Below, piece after piece: positions 13,968 to 25,212 of a stretch of DNA of 64,000 bases (position 1 is the first letter of the stretch; the number at the start of each line of letters is the position of its first letter). Position numbers and translations under genes: made by a program. The DNA comes from Pyxidicoccus trucidator (GTDB lineage Bacteria > Myxococcota > Myxococcia > Myxococcales > Myxococcaceae): positions 738,909 through 802,908 of the forward strand of contig NZ_JAAIXZ010000003.1 of the NCBI RefSeq assembly GCF_010894435.1, given 5' to 3'. Below the pieces are notes generated by a model. It worked only from the letters and a program-made list of their open reading frames with translations, made no database searches and had not been told where the DNA came from.

Positions 13968-15263
13968 ATGAACCACGCTCACAGTCAGGCCCTCTTCGCC
14001 CGCGCGCAGGCGCGCATCCCGGGTGGAGTGAACTCTCCGGTGCGCGCCTTCCGCGGGGTGGGTGGAGACCCCGTCTTCTTCCGTGAGGGCGCCGGCGCGT
14101 GGCTCACGGACGTGGATGGCAACCGCTACGTCGACCTCGTGGGAAGCTGGGGTCCGCTCATCCTCGGCCACGCGTACCCGCCCATCGTCGACGCCGTCAT
14201 CGACGCGGCGAAGCGCGGCACCTCCTACGGCGCGCCCACCCCGGGCGAGGTGGAGTTCGCGGAGCTCATCTGCGCCACCATGCCCGCGGTGGAGATGGTG
14301 CGCCTGGTCTCCAGCGGCACCGAGGCCACCGTCGCCGCCGTCCGCGTCGCGCGCGGCTTCACCGGCCGGGAGCACATCCTCAAGTTCGAGGGCTGCTTCC
14401 ACGGCGCGGGAGACCCGTTCCTGGTGAAGGCGGGCAGCGGCGTGGAGACGCTGGGCCTGCCGGACTCGCCGGGCGTGCCGCAGGCGCTGGCGAAGCTCAC
14501 CCTCACCGCGCCCTTCAATGACCTGCCCGCGGTGGAGCGCCTCTTCGCGGAGAAGGGCAAGGACATCGCCTGCGCCATCATCGAGCCCGTGGTGGGCAAC
14601 ATGGGCGTGCTGGTGCCGAAGCCGGGCTACCTCGAGGGCTTGCAGGCGCTCTGCCAGAAGCACGGCGTGCTGTTCGTGCTGGACGAGGTGATGACGGGCT
14701 TCCGGCTCGCACGCGGCGGCGCGCAGGAGGTGTACGGGCTGAAGCCGGACCTGACGACCATGGCCAAGGTGATTGGCGGTGGCATGCCGCTGGGCGCGTA
14801 CGGCGGCCGGGCCGACATCATGTCGAAGGTGGCGCCCGCGGGGCCGGTGTACCAGTCCGGCACGCTGTCCGGGAACCCGGTGGCGGTGGCCGCGGGCATG
14901 GCGTGCCTCAAGGCGCTGGCGGCCCCTGGCACCTACAAGCGGCTGGAGGAGGTGAGCCGCATGCTGGCCGAGGGCTTCGCCGCCGAGGCGAAGGCCGCGG
15001 AGGTGCCCGTCACCGTCAACCGCGTGGGCAGCATGCTCACCGTGTTCTTCACCAGCGAGCCCGTCTACGACTACCCCACCGCGAAGAAGGCGGACACGGC
15101 GCGCTTCGGGCGCTTCTTCCACGCCATGCTGAACGAGGGCGTCTACCTGCCGCCGAGCCAGTTCGAGGCGGCGTTCGTATCGCTGGCCATTGGCGAGCCG
15201 GAAGTCGCGCACGTGCTCGCGGCGGCGAGAAAGGCCTTCCGCTCGCTTGGCAAGACCGGTTGA
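13968..15263 (+). CDS. hemL: Glutamate-1-semialdehyde 2,1-aminomutase
   Basis: The 431-residue PLP enzyme converts glutamate-1-semialdehyde to 5-aminolevulinate, the first committed tetrapyrrole precursor in the C5 pathway. It matches GSA aminotransferases throughout: IPGGVNSPVRAF at the N-terminus, SSGTEATVAAVRVARG for the PLP phosphate, FVLDEVMTGFR, and the Schiff-base Lys in TMAKVIGGGMPLGAYGG (about 265). Its length is normal for the family. I chose ATG (MNHAHSQ) by comparison with other HemL N-termini; in-frame GTG 13944 and ATG 13956 are alternatives. The 3' end overlaps the start of the kinase gene that follows. Confidence 0.95.
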   Translation: MNHAHSQALFARAQARIPGGVNSPVRAFRGVGGDPVFFREGAGAWLTDVDGNRYVDLVGSWGPLILGHAYPPIVDAVIDAAKRGTSYGAPTPGEVEFAELICATMPAVEMVRLVSSGTEATVAAVRVARGFTGREHILKFEGCFHGAGDPFLVKAGSGVETLGLPDSPGVPQALAKLTLTAPFNDLPAVERLFAEKGKDIACAIIEPVVGNMGVLVPKPGYLEGLQALCQKHGVLFVLDEVMTGFRLARGGAQEVYGLKPDLTTMAKVIGGGMPLGAYGGRADIMSKVAPAGPVYQSGTLSGNPVAVAAGMACLKALAAPGTYKRLEEVSRMLAEGFAAEAKAAEVPVTVNRVGSMLTVFFTSEPVYDYPTAKKADTARFGRFFHAMLNEGVYLPPSQFEAAFVSLAIGEPEVAHVLAAARKAFRSLGKTG

Positions 15264-16797
15264 GCCGGAGCCCCTCGCGGGGCCCCTCCGCTTCGGTCCC
15301 TATACCCTCGTGCGCCGCATTGGCGCCGGGGGCATGGGCGAGGTGTTCCTCGCGCGTGAGGAGTCGCAGCGCCGCGCGTGCGTGGTGAAGAAGGTGCTCC
15401 CGCAGCTGATGGCGGACCCGAAGTTCGTCGGCCGCTTCCGCGACGAGGCCCGCGTCATGGTGCGGCTGTCCCACTCCAACATCGCCCGCGTGTACGCCAT
15501 GGGCGAGGTGGACGGGCAGCTCTACCTGTCCATGGAGTACGTGCAGGGCAAGACGCTCAGCCGGCTGGCGTACCGGCTGCGGCAGCTCGGCAGGACGATA
15601 CCGCTGGGCGTCCTCCTGCACCTGGGCCAGCGGCTGTGCGAGGGCCTCACCTACGCGCACGACGCGAAGGACGAGGAGGGCCACCCGCTGCACCTGGTGC
15701 ACCGGGACCTGTCCCCCGCCAACGTGTGTCTCAGCTACGCGGGTGAAGTGAAAATCATCGACTTCGGCGCGGCGCAGTCCACGCTGAAGGAGCAGCAGAC
15801 AGCGCCGCGCGTGGTGATTGGCAACCTGACGTACATGTCGCCGGAGCAGGCGCGAAAGCGCTTCGTGGACCGTCGCGCGGACGTGTACGCGGCGGGCGCG
15901 CTGCTGTGGGAGCTCGTCGCGTGGCGGCCCCTGGCGCAGCGGGGAGACCCGGTGGAGCGCTGGCGGCGCGCGGCGTACCCGACGTGGGAGCCGGCGGGCA
16001 ACTTCCGCCAGGGCGTGCCCACCAGCGTGGATGCGCTGCTGATGCGCGCGCTCGCGTCCGAGCCGGAGCGCCGCTTCCCGGACGCGGCGGCCATGGGCTC
16101 GGAGCTGGCCCGGCTCAAGCTGAAGCTGACGCCGGGCGTGGGGGACGCGGACATCGCGCGACTCCTGGAGAGCGCCTTCCCGCGAGAGAAGGTGGCGGAG
16201 GAGAAGGCGCTCCAGGAGCTGCTGCGCGAGGACGCGTCGCGCACGCGCACCGAGCAGGAGCTGGCCGCCGTGCTCACCCCGCCCAACGCGCTGGCCTTCG
16301 AGCACAGCGGCATCGAAACGCCCGCGGACTTCGTGCCCTCGGAGCAGGGCGCCGCTGGCAAGACGACCCTGTATGGCGTGAAAACGCCCGGGGCGGACGC
16401 GGAGGTCACCGAGGCCCTGGAGGCGTCGAAGGTGCCAGGGGTGGGGAAGGGCGGGGCGGACGCCGTGGCCACCGAGGCCCTGGAGGTCTCGAAGGTGCTG
16501 GGGGCCATCGCGCGCGCCGAGGCCGCCCGGGCCACCGCGTCGAAGGCCCTTCCCCCACGTCCCGTGACGCGCGAGACGCAGGTGGGCTTCGGCGTGGACC
16601 TCTCCCAGCCGGTGGACGCGGCCTCCGTGGAGGCGCGGCGGATGGAGCTGGTCCGCGCCATCACCGGCGAAGACGAGGCCGCGGTGCAGGAGCCACGCGC
16701 GGGCTCGCGGAGCCGGCGGGCGCTGCTCGCCGCGGGCATCTTCGCCGGAGCGTGTGCCGTGGGGCTCGGCGTGGCCTGGGCGCTGGGACAGCCGTAG
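15247..16797 (+). CDS. Eukaryote-like Ser/Thr protein kinase, membrane-anchored
   Basis: The 516-residue protein has a complete protein kinase domain at about 12-280. The Gly loop is GAGGMGEVF, the ATP-binding Lys is in VVKKVLP, the catalytic loop HRDLSPANV (near 152) has the Ser-Pro-Ala variant common in myxobacterial kinases, and DFG (near 171) and MSPEQ are present. A Thr/Glu-rich linker of about 200 residues follows, then a single C-terminal membrane helix (ALLAAGIFAGACAVGLGVAW) ending in a five-residue tail. The kinase therefore faces the cytoplasm without an external sensor. The start is uncertain: TTG 15247 overlaps hemL by 17 bases, and an in-frame ATG at 15190 overlaps it further. 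Confidence 0.88.
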   Translation: MARPVEPEPLAGPLRFGPYTLVRRIGAGGMGEVFLAREESQRRACVVKKVLPQLMADPKFVGRFRDEARVMVRLSHSNIARVYAMGEVDGQLYLSMEYVQGKTLSRLAYRLRQLGRTIPLGVLLHLGQRLCEGLTYAHDAKDEEGHPLHLVHRDLSPANVCLSYAGEVKIIDFGAAQSTLKEQQTAPRVVIGNLTYMSPEQARKRFVDRRADVYAAGALLWELVAWRPLAQRGDPVERWRRAAYPTWEPAGNFRQGVPTSVDALLMRALASEPERRFPDAAAMGSELARLKLKLTPGVGDADIARLLESAFPREKVAEEKALQELLREDASRTRTEQELAAVLTPPNALAFEHSGIETPADFVPSEQGAAGKTTLYGVKTPGADAEVTEALEASKVPGVGKGGADAVATEALEVSKVLGAIARAEAARATASKALPPRPVTRETQVGFGVDLSQPVDAASVEARRMELVRAITGEDEAAVQEPRAGSRSRRALLAAGIFAGACAVGLGVAWALGQP

Positions 16798-16799
16798 CG

Positions 16800-19442
<2,643 letters not shown>

Positions 19443-19672
19443 GGCATCCCGACTCTTCCACCGCCTGCCCGCCGGACGGTAGGGGGGACGACCTGCTTCG
19501 CCCACCAGCCCACAACAGGGGGAGGAGCGCCTCGGGGGTTTCCACTAGCTTCCCGGGGCAATCCGTACTGGGAGTGGGAGTCCGCCTCCCGCCACCGTGC
19601 ATGTCGGCCTGGCCGGCCCCGCTCCGCGAGCGCGGGGCGGGGGGCCTTCCAGGCGTCACTTCCGCTCGTGGC

Positions 19673-20194
19673 TCAGCGGGGCGCTCCGCCCGCGCTCCAC
19701 TCCGCGCCCCGGTGGTGGAGCTTCTGGTACAGGCCGATGAGCTCCGCCTCACCGAGGATGTGGCCGTCCATGGCCTCCAGCAGGTCCACGCGCGTGGGCC
19801 GGCCCAGGTCGGGCAGCAGGGTGTCCAGCGCGTACAGCCGGAAGTAGTAGCGGTGGCGGCCGACGGGCGGCATGGGGCCGCCGTAGTCCTGGCGGTTGAA
19901 GTCGTTCATCCCCTGGAGCACCCCCGGGGGGAAGACATCCGGGTTGGCGCCCTCGGGCAGGGCCTGCGTCCCGGGGGGGATGTTGTAGACGACCCAGTGG
20001 CTCCAGGTCATCTGGGGGTTGCGCGGGTCCGGTGCGTCCGGGTCCTCCACGATGAGCGCCAGGCTCTTCGTCCCGGCCGGCGGGTTCGCCCACTGCAGGG
20101 GAGGGGAGAGGTCATCGCCCTCGCCGGTGTAGGCAATGGGGATGAGGTCTCCGTCCTTGAAGCGGGGGGACGTGAGCACGAGGGGCTTCGGCAT
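19673..20194 (-). CDS. YbhB/YbcL family Raf-kinase-inhibitor-like (PEBP) protein
   Basis: The 173-residue product matches bacterial phosphatidylethanolamine-binding proteins: LTSPRFKDGDLIPIAYTGEG at the start, LALIVEDPDAPD, the ligand-site WSHWVVYNIPP, and GRHRYYFRLYALD near the C-terminus. E. coli YbhB and YbcL are the reference members; their role is unclear, and some inhibit proteases or bind lipids. There is no signal peptide from the start I chose (MPKPLVL, with GGAGGAC 5-10 bases upstream), so it should be cytoplasmic. A GC-rich hairpin near 19620-19650 lies downstream of the stop and may terminate transcription. Confidence 0.88.
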   Translation of the reverse strand: MPKPLVLTSPRFKDGDLIPIAYTGEGDDLSPPLQWANPPAGTKSLALIVEDPDAPDPRNPQMTWSHWVVYNIPPGTQALPEGANPDVFPPGVLQGMNDFNRQDYGGPMPPVGRHRYYFRLYALDTLLPDLGRPTRVDLLEAMDGHILGEAELIGLYQKLHHRGAEWSAGGAPR

Positions 20195-20637
20195 GGAGTC
20201 CTCCGAGAAGCGTGTGGGGTTCCAGGAGCAAGCTGGCGACGCGCGCCCCCGGGCGACGAGGAGCGACGGGGCAACCGCCAGCGCGGCGGGTACCGGGGGG
20301 ACGGAGCGGCCTGCCGGGCGCCGTTCCTCCTCTGGTGGCATTGCCGGGGCTTCTGGGGGGCACACACGCCCGGAGGGCGGCCGGAGGAGCGGCGCTCCGC
20401 CCGGCTCCTACCCGGGCCGACAGAGGGGGCGCGGCGGTTTCCACCCCCTTCCCGGCAGATCGCGATAGCTGAGCTTGCGGATGCCGCAATCGCCGCTGTG
20501 GGCAGGTGTCCAGGTCCGGATGGTAGCGGTTGCGTGTGCCGCGTATTCGGTGCTAAGCGGCGCCCGCGCGTGCTGGGGCAGGGGTTGGTCAGGTGCAGGA
20601 AACCCGAGGTTTTCCCGGGGTTTGGGGAGGCGTCCGA
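20195..20637. other. Intergenic region upstream of the F0 operon
   Basis: These 443 bases hold no ORF I would call a gene. The left half is the leader of the minus-strand PEBP gene and is very GC-rich. The right half has lower GC and could carry the F0 promoter. A TTGCGT at 20530-20535 and TGCTAA at 20551-20556 resemble sigma-70 boxes, but their spacing (15) is short. A CCCGAGGTTTTCCCGGGG inverted repeat (about 20603-20620) lies just before the atpZ Shine-Dalgarno (GGGGAGG). Confidence 0.4.
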
Positions 20638-20904
20638 ATGGCGGAGAAGGAGCCGCGGAGCTCGGGTGGTTCGGACGGCAGCGAGCTGGGGACGACGGCT
20701 CGCGAGATGAGGGCGGCGGAGCCCTACATCTCCGCGGTGTGGAAGCTGGTGGGTGGGGCGGTGGTGGGCGTGCTGGGCGGCTACTGGCTGGACAAGTGGT
20801 TGGGGACGACGCCCTGGTTGCTGGTGGCGTTGAGCCTGGTGGGTATCAGCGTGGGCTTCTACGGGTTCCTCCGAGCGATGACCCGACTGGGGAAGCGGAA
20901 GTGA
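20638..20904 (+). CDS. AtpZ-type F0 ATP synthase accessory protein
   Basis: The 88-residue protein has a hydrophilic N-terminus and two membrane helices: LVGGAVVGVLGGYWLDKWLG and PWLLVALSLVGISVGFYGFL. The GGYWLDKWLGT..P motif is the signature of AtpZ/AtpI-like subunits encoded at the head of F0 operons, which are thought to help c-ring assembly or Mg uptake. ATG 20638 follows GGGGAGG by 7 bases. Its stop overlaps the GTG start of the next gene (GTGA). Confidence 0.82.
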   Translation: MAEKEPRSSGGSDGSELGTTAREMRAAEPYISAVWKLVGGAVVGVLGGYWLDKWLGTTPWLLVALSLVGISVGFYGFLRAMTRLGKRK

Positions 20905-21311
20905 AGGCGCGGGACGGTGGTGGCGCGGCGGACCCCTTCCGGCCGCACGCGGCGCTGGCGGCGGGGGTGATGGTGGTGGGGGCGGCGGTGGCGGCCCTGC
21001 TGCCGAAGGTGGTGGAGGACCGGGTGTCGGCGTGCTGGGGCGTGGGGCTGGCGGCGGTGACGGGCGTGGTGGCGCTGGGGCTCAAGCGCAGGGCGGTGAA
21101 GCGCGACCTCAAGTCCGCGCTGACGGTGGTGGGAATCGTGTTTGGCCTTCGGGCCCTGGGCGTGGTGGTCGGGCTGCTGGGAGTGGTGTCGCGGGGCCTG
21201 TCGGCGGTGCCGTTCGTCGCTGGCTTCTTCGGCGTCTACTTCGCGCTGCAGTGGATTGAAGTGAGCTACGTGATGGCCGCGTCCAAGGGCGCGGCGGGCG
21301 GAGACGAGTGA
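20901..21311 (+). CDS. AtpI-like F0 accessory membrane protein
   Basis: The 136-residue protein has four predicted membrane helices: [53 protein letters not shown] and [16 protein letters not shown]. It sits exactly where atpI lies in other F0 operons and has the same size and topology, although sequence resemblance is weak. It starts at GTG 20901, overlapping the atpZ stop, and its own stop overlaps the atpB ATG (TGATG), so three genes are translationally coupled. A role in ATP synthase assembly is inferred from position. Confidence 0.72.
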   Translation: MKARDGGGAADPFRPHAALAAGVMVVGAAVAALLPKVVEDRVSACWGVGLAAVTGVVALGLKRRAVKRDLKSALTVVGIVFGLRALGVVVGLLGVVSRGLSAVPFVAGFFGVYFALQWIEVSYVMAASKGAAGGDE

Positions 21312-22345
21312 TGCGCAAGGCAATGGTGCTGTTCGCCAGTCTGTTCGCGGCGGTGGCGTGGGCCTCTTCGGGGCCGGCGGCCGAGGGCGAGAAGGAGGAC
21401 GTGGCCGCCTACATCCTCCACCACGTCTCCGACTCGCATGAGCTGGAGATTGAAGTCCCGCTCAGCCACGACCACATCACCCTCCACCTGCCGCAGATTC
21501 TCGTCCCCTTCAAGGACGGGGCCTGCACGCCGGTGATGACGGACCACGGCGAGGTGACTCCGGGCCTGGGCGCCGGCTGCCTGGACCTCTCCATCACCAA
21601 GCACACGGTGATGATGTGGCTGGCGGCGGTGCTGCTCATCGGCTCCATCCTCATCTGGAGCAACCGCGACAAGACGAAGCTGGTGCCGCGCGGCACCGGG
21701 GCCAACCTCTTCGAGATGCTCGTCCTCTTCGTCCGTGACGAGCTGGCCATCAAGAACATCGGCAAGGAGGAGGGCCCGCGCTACGTGCCCTACCTGCTCA
21801 CCGCGTTCTTCTTCATCCTCTTCATGAACCTGCTGGGCCTGTTCCCCTGGATGGCGAGCGCCACCGGCAACCTGGCCGTCACCTGCGGCCTGGCGGTGTG
21901 CACCTTCGTCGTCACCCAGCTTGCCGGCATCCGCGCGGCGGGCTTCGGCGGCTACCTGGCGCACCTGACGGGCGGCGTGCACCCCCTGCTGTGGCCCATC
22001 ATGATTCCGGTGGAGTTCCTGGGCCTGTTCACCAAGCCCTTCGCCCTCACCGTCCGTCTCTTCGCCAACATGCTGGCGGGCCACATCGTCATCTTCTTCC
22101 TGCTGGGCCTCATCTTCATCCTCCAGCACCCGGCGGTGGCCATCATCAGCGTGCCGTTCGCCTTCGGCATCTACCTGCTGGAGCTGTTCGTCGCCTTCGT
22201 GCAGGCCTACGTGTTCACCATGCTGTCGGCGCTGTTCATCGGCATGGGCGTGGCCATGGGCCACCACGGTGACGACCACGGGCACGCCCACGACCACAAA
22301 GAGGGCGGCCACGCCGAGGGCAAGGCCCACGCGATGGGCCACTGA
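21311..22345 (+). CDS. atpB: F0F1 ATP synthase subunit a
   Basis: The 344-residue protein forms the proton half-channels next to the c-ring. The essential Arg is in [16 protein letters not shown], and the final helices include [20 protein letters not shown], as in all subunit a proteins. Two things are unusual. It begins with a cleavable-looking signal segment and an extra 100-residue periplasmic region before the first conserved helix. It also ends in a tail of about 27 residues very rich in His, Asp and Gly ([17 protein letters not shown]). The F0 genes follow in order atpB, atpE, atpF; the F1 genes and atpH are absent from the window. Confidence 0.95.
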   Translation: MRKAMVLFASLFAAVAWASSGPAAEGEKEDVAAYILHHVSDSHELEIEVPLSHDHITLHLPQILVPFKDGACTPVMTDHGEVTPGLGAGCLDLSITKHTVMMWLAAVLLIGSILIWSNRDKTKLVPRGTGANLFEMLVLFVRDELAIKNIGKEEGPRYVPYLLTAFFFILFMNLLGLFPWMASATGNLAVTCGLAVCTFVVTQLAGIRAAGFGGYLAHLTGGVHPLLWPIMIPVEFLGLFTKPFALTVRLFANMLAGHIVIFFLLGLIFILQHPAVAIISVPFAFGIYLLELFVAFVQAYVFTMLSALFIGMGVAMGHHGDDHGHAHDHKEGGHAEGKAHAMGH

Positions 22346-22496
22346 GGCCGTCGCACCCACGAGTTGACGGGGCGCGCGAAGCACGGCGCCCCGGTTGAAG
22401 ACCCGGCGATTCGAAAGGTCGCCGGAGGTAGCCCCAAAGGGATGAAACCGACCCCCCCACAAGCGGGTCATCGCCTACGAAAGAAGAAGTGCTCCC

Positions 22497-22727
22497 ATGA
22501 CCAACGTCGCTCTCGCCTTCCTCGCCGCCGGTATCGGCGCCGGCCTCTCCATCATCGGTGCCGCGCTCGGCATCGGTAAGCTCGCCGCCGCCGCCATGGA
22601 CGCCACGGGCCGTCAGCCGGCCGCCGGTGGTGACATCCGCACCACCATGATCATCGCCGCGGCCCTCATCGAAGGCGCCACGCTGTTCGCGCTGGTCGTT
22701 TGCGTTCTGCTCGCCGTCAAGACGTAG
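22497..22727 (+). CDS. atpE: F0F1 ATP synthase subunit c
   Basis: The 76-residue protein has two membrane helices forming the rotor ring. Helix 1 carries the Gly motif GIGAGLSIIGAALGIG, the polar loop has the conserved Arg-Gln-Pro (GRQPAAG), and helix 2 has the proton-carrying Glu59 in AALIEGATLFALV. The residues next to the Glu are not those of Na+-binding rings, so proton coupling is likely. It lies 151 bases after atpB; that gap contains a GGTAGCCCCAAAGGGATG stretch of no clear function. Confidence 0.95.
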   Translation: MTNVALAFLAAGIGAGLSIIGAALGIGKLAAAAMDATGRQPAAGGDIRTTMIIAAALIEGATLFALVVCVLLAVKT

Positions 22728-22849
22728 TCGAGCAGGTAGGGCGTTGGCGCTCGCGGGAGTTCTTCCGCGGGCGCCGGCCCCGCATCACCCCGTAGCACCC
22801 GTCGCACCCGCTGCTTCAAGCCCTCACACCTTCACGTACGGGACACGCC

Positions 22850-23395
22850 ATGTTCCTGCCCTCCGTCCTCGCCGCCAGCTCCTTCGTGGAGGTCCGTCCG
22901 GGCCTCATCTTCTGGACCATCGTCACCTTCCTGCTCGTCATGGTCGTCCTGCGCTGGAAGGCGTGGGGGCCCATCCTGTCGCTGGTGCAGGAGCGCGAGA
23001 AGCAGATCTCCGACGCCGTGGAGAGCGCCAAGCGCGAGCGTCACCAGGCCGAGGAGATGCTGGCCGAGGCCAAGCGCGCCGCCGTCACCGCCCGCCAGGA
23101 GGCCGCGGACGCGGTGCGCCGCAACCAGCAGGAGATGGAGAAGTTCCGCGAGGAGCTCATGGCCAAGAGCCGCAAGGAGGCCGAGGAGCTCAAGCTGTCC
23201 GCGCGCCGCGAGATTGAGGAGCAGAAGACCAAGGCCATCGCCGAGGTCCGCTCCATGGCGGTGGACCTGTCGATTGAAGTGGCCAGCAAGCTCATCAACG
23301 AGCGCATGGACGACAGCAAGCACCGCGCGCTGGCTGACCAGTTCGTGCAGGGCCTGCCGGTGGCGGGCACCGGCGCCGTGCGTCGCACCGCCTAG
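22850..23395 (+). CDS. atpF: F0F1 ATP synthase subunit b
   Basis: The 181-residue stator protein has one N-terminal membrane helix (GLIFWTIVTFLLVMVVLRW, about 18-36) followed by a long, highly charged coiled coil rich in Glu/Lys/Arg/Ala, including SDAVESAKRERHQAEEML. This is the pattern for subunit b, which ties the a/c sector to the F1 head. The usual next gene, atpH (delta), is not here; ychF follows 44 bases later. This agrees with the split F0/F1 arrangement inferred for this genome. Confidence 0.93.
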   Translation: MFLPSVLAASSFVEVRPGLIFWTIVTFLLVMVVLRWKAWGPILSLVQEREKQISDAVESAKRERHQAEEMLAEAKRAAVTARQEAADAVRRNQQEMEKFREELMAKSRKEAEELKLSARREIEEQKTKAIAEVRSMAVDLSIEVASKLINERMDDSKHRALADQFVQGLPVAGTGAVRRTA

Positions 23396-23439
23396 TTCGG
23401 GGAAGCGCGCCCCGGGCGCGCGCGTTCCAGGGAATCACC

Positions 23440-24549
23440 ATGGCTCTATCCATCGGCATCGTCGGGCTTCCCAACGTGGGCAAGTCCACCCTGTTCAACG
23501 CGCTGTCGGCCGCTGGCGCGCAGGCGGCCAACTACCCCTTCTGCACCATTGAGCCCAACGTGGGCGTGGTGCCCGTGCCGGACCCGCGGCTGGACAAGCT
23601 GTCCGAGCTCATCAAGCCGCTGAAGAAGGTGCCCACCTCGCTCGAGTTCGTGGACATCGCCGGCCTGGTGCGTGGCGCGTCCAAGGGCGAGGGCCTGGGC
23701 AACCAGTTCCTCGGCAACATCCGCCAGGTGGACGCGGTGCTGCATGTGCTGCGCTGCTTCGAGGACGACAACGTCACCCACGTGGAGGGCGGGGTGGACC
23801 CTGTGAGGGACAGGGACGTCGTCGACACGGAGCTGTGCCTCAAGGACCTGGAGACCGTCGACAAGCGCCGCGAGCGCACCCAGAAGAACACCAAGCTGGG
23901 GGGCAAGGCGGCGGAAGAGGCCAAGGCGGAGCTGGCGCTGCTGGACCGCATCAAGGCCAACCTGGACTCCGGCATCACCGTGCGCGCGCAGAAGCTGAAC
24001 GAAGAGGAGCGCGCCGTCATCCGCGACCTCTTCCTGCTCACCGACAAGCCCGTGCTGTACGTGGCCAACATCGGCGAGTCGGAGATTGGGAAGGAAGAGG
24101 CCAACCGCCACGTGAAGGCGGTGCGGGAGATGGCCGTGAAGGAGGGCGCCGAGGTGGTGGTGCTCGCCGCGGCCATGGAGTCCGAAATCCAGCAGCTGCC
24201 CGAGGAGGAGCGCGCGGGCTTCCTGGAGAGCGCGGGCCTCAAGGAGCCGGGCCTGCACAAGGTGGCGCGCGAGGGCTACAAGCTGCTGGGCCTGTGGACG
24301 TACTTCACCGTGGGCGAGCAGGAGTGCCGCGCGTGGACCATCCACAAGGGCTACAAGGCCCCGCAGGCGGCCGGCGTCATCCACTCGGACTTCGAGCGCG
24401 GCTTCATCAAGGCCGAGGTCATGCGCTGGGAGGACCTGGTGAAGCTGGGCAGTGAGTCCGCCGTGAAGGAGAAGGGCCTGCTGCGCGTGGAAGGCAAGGA
24501 GTACGCCGTCCAGGACGGCGACTGCATGCACTTCCGTTTCAACGTGTAG
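23440..24549 (+). CDS. ychF: Ribosome-associated ATPase/GTPase YchF (OLA1)
   Basis: The 369-residue TRAFAC-class P-loop protein carries G1 GLPNVGKST at residue 8, a G3 region DIAGLVRGASKGEG, and, in place of the GTP-specific NKxD, the sequence VANIGE. That change is the mark of YchF/OLA1, which prefers ATP. The C-terminal TGS domain is present (TYFTVGEQECRAWTIHKGY). YchF binds ribosomes and affects oxidative stress responses and leaderless translation. It follows the F0 operon by 44 bases and may be co-transcribed. A hairpin terminator lies after the stop. Confidence 0.96.
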   Translation: MALSIGIVGLPNVGKSTLFNALSAAGAQAANYPFCTIEPNVGVVPVPDPRLDKLSELIKPLKKVPTSLEFVDIAGLVRGASKGEGLGNQFLGNIRQVDAVLHVLRCFEDDNVTHVEGGVDPVRDRDVVDTELCLKDLETVDKRRERTQKNTKLGGKAAEEAKAELALLDRIKANLDSGITVRAQKLNEEERAVIRDLFLLTDKPVLYVANIGESEIGKEEANRHVKAVREMAVKEGAEVVVLAAAMESEIQQLPEEERAGFLESAGLKEPGLHKVAREGYKLLGLWTYFTVGEQECRAWTIHKGYKAPQAAGVIHSDFERGFIKAEVMRWEDLVKLGSESAVKEKGLLRVEGKEYAVQDGDCMHFRFNV

Positions 24550-24580
24550 CCCCGAGCCTCCGCTTCACGCAGGACACCAC

Positions 24581-24616
24581 CGCGGGTGCTTCCCTGAAGT
24601 CAGGGGGGCGCCCGCG
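24581..24616. terminator. Bidirectional hairpin between convergent genes
   Basis: CGCGGG (24581-24586) pairs with CCCGCG (24611-24616), and an inner CCCTGA/TCAGGG stem extends the hairpin. It lies between the ychF stop and the stop of the minus-strand gene 24638-24931. There is no good T-run, so it may need Rho. Confidence 0.5.
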
Positions 24617-24637
24617 AGGCGTTTCAGGGGCCCGCTG

Positions 24638-24931
24638 TCACAGGCCGCCGGGCCCGCGCAGCAGCGTGAAGACCCAGAGCCCCACGGCCACCACGGCGAG
24701 CGCGGTGGTGAAGACGGCGGTGCGCCGCGCGAGGGCCGGGTCTCCCGGGTGGCGCGAGACGTAGAACCACGCGCCGCCCACGCGCAGGACGAGGAAGGCC
24801 ACGAGCAGCACCGGGCCCGCCACCTGCCAGCCCGAGGGGCGCGTCAGCAGCACCGCCCACGAGGCAACGAGGGAGAGGTTTCCCAGCAGGGAGACGAGGG
24901 CGAGTCGAGGGTACGCGCGTCGGGAGTCCAC
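24638..24931 (-). CDS. Small integral membrane protein, hypothetical
   Basis: The 97-residue product has three or four hydrophobic helices: LALVSLLGNLSLVASWAVLL, VAGPVLLVAFLVLRVGGAWF and TTALAVVAVGLWVFTLL. It starts at GTG 24931 with GGAGA about 10 bases upstream, and longer in-frame forms have only low-complexity Pro/Arg N-termini. I recognise no family. It faces ychF and is separated from the divergent secreted protein gene by about 280 bases (24932-25212). That gap has an AT-richer part at 25090-25160, including TTGACT at 25121, which may be a promoter for the right-hand gene. Confidence 0.65.
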   Translation of the reverse strand: MDSRRAYPRLALVSLLGNLSLVASWAVLLTRPSGWQVAGPVLLVAFLVLRVGGAWFYVSRHPGDPALARRTAVFTTALAVVAVGLWVFTLLRGPGGL

Positions 24932-25212
24932 GGCGCGGCAGTCTCCATGGCCCGGGCCCGGCCTCCAACGGCGGAGTGCACGCGGTGCCCGGCAGGAGAC
25001 AGCGGCTCCCTCGGGGGAAGGCGCGGGGGCGCGCCCGGCAGGGACTGTCAAGGCGGGCCGAAGCGGGACGCGCGAGCCTGTCAAACGGCTTATTCACCGG
25101 GCGCACCGAGTATCCACGATTTGACTCTGAGGGTGCTCCTACAGCTACCGTTCGTATTCCTGCCCCCCCGGCAACTTCCCGTAACCCGGTTTCTGGAGAA
25201 TCCCGCTTGCAC

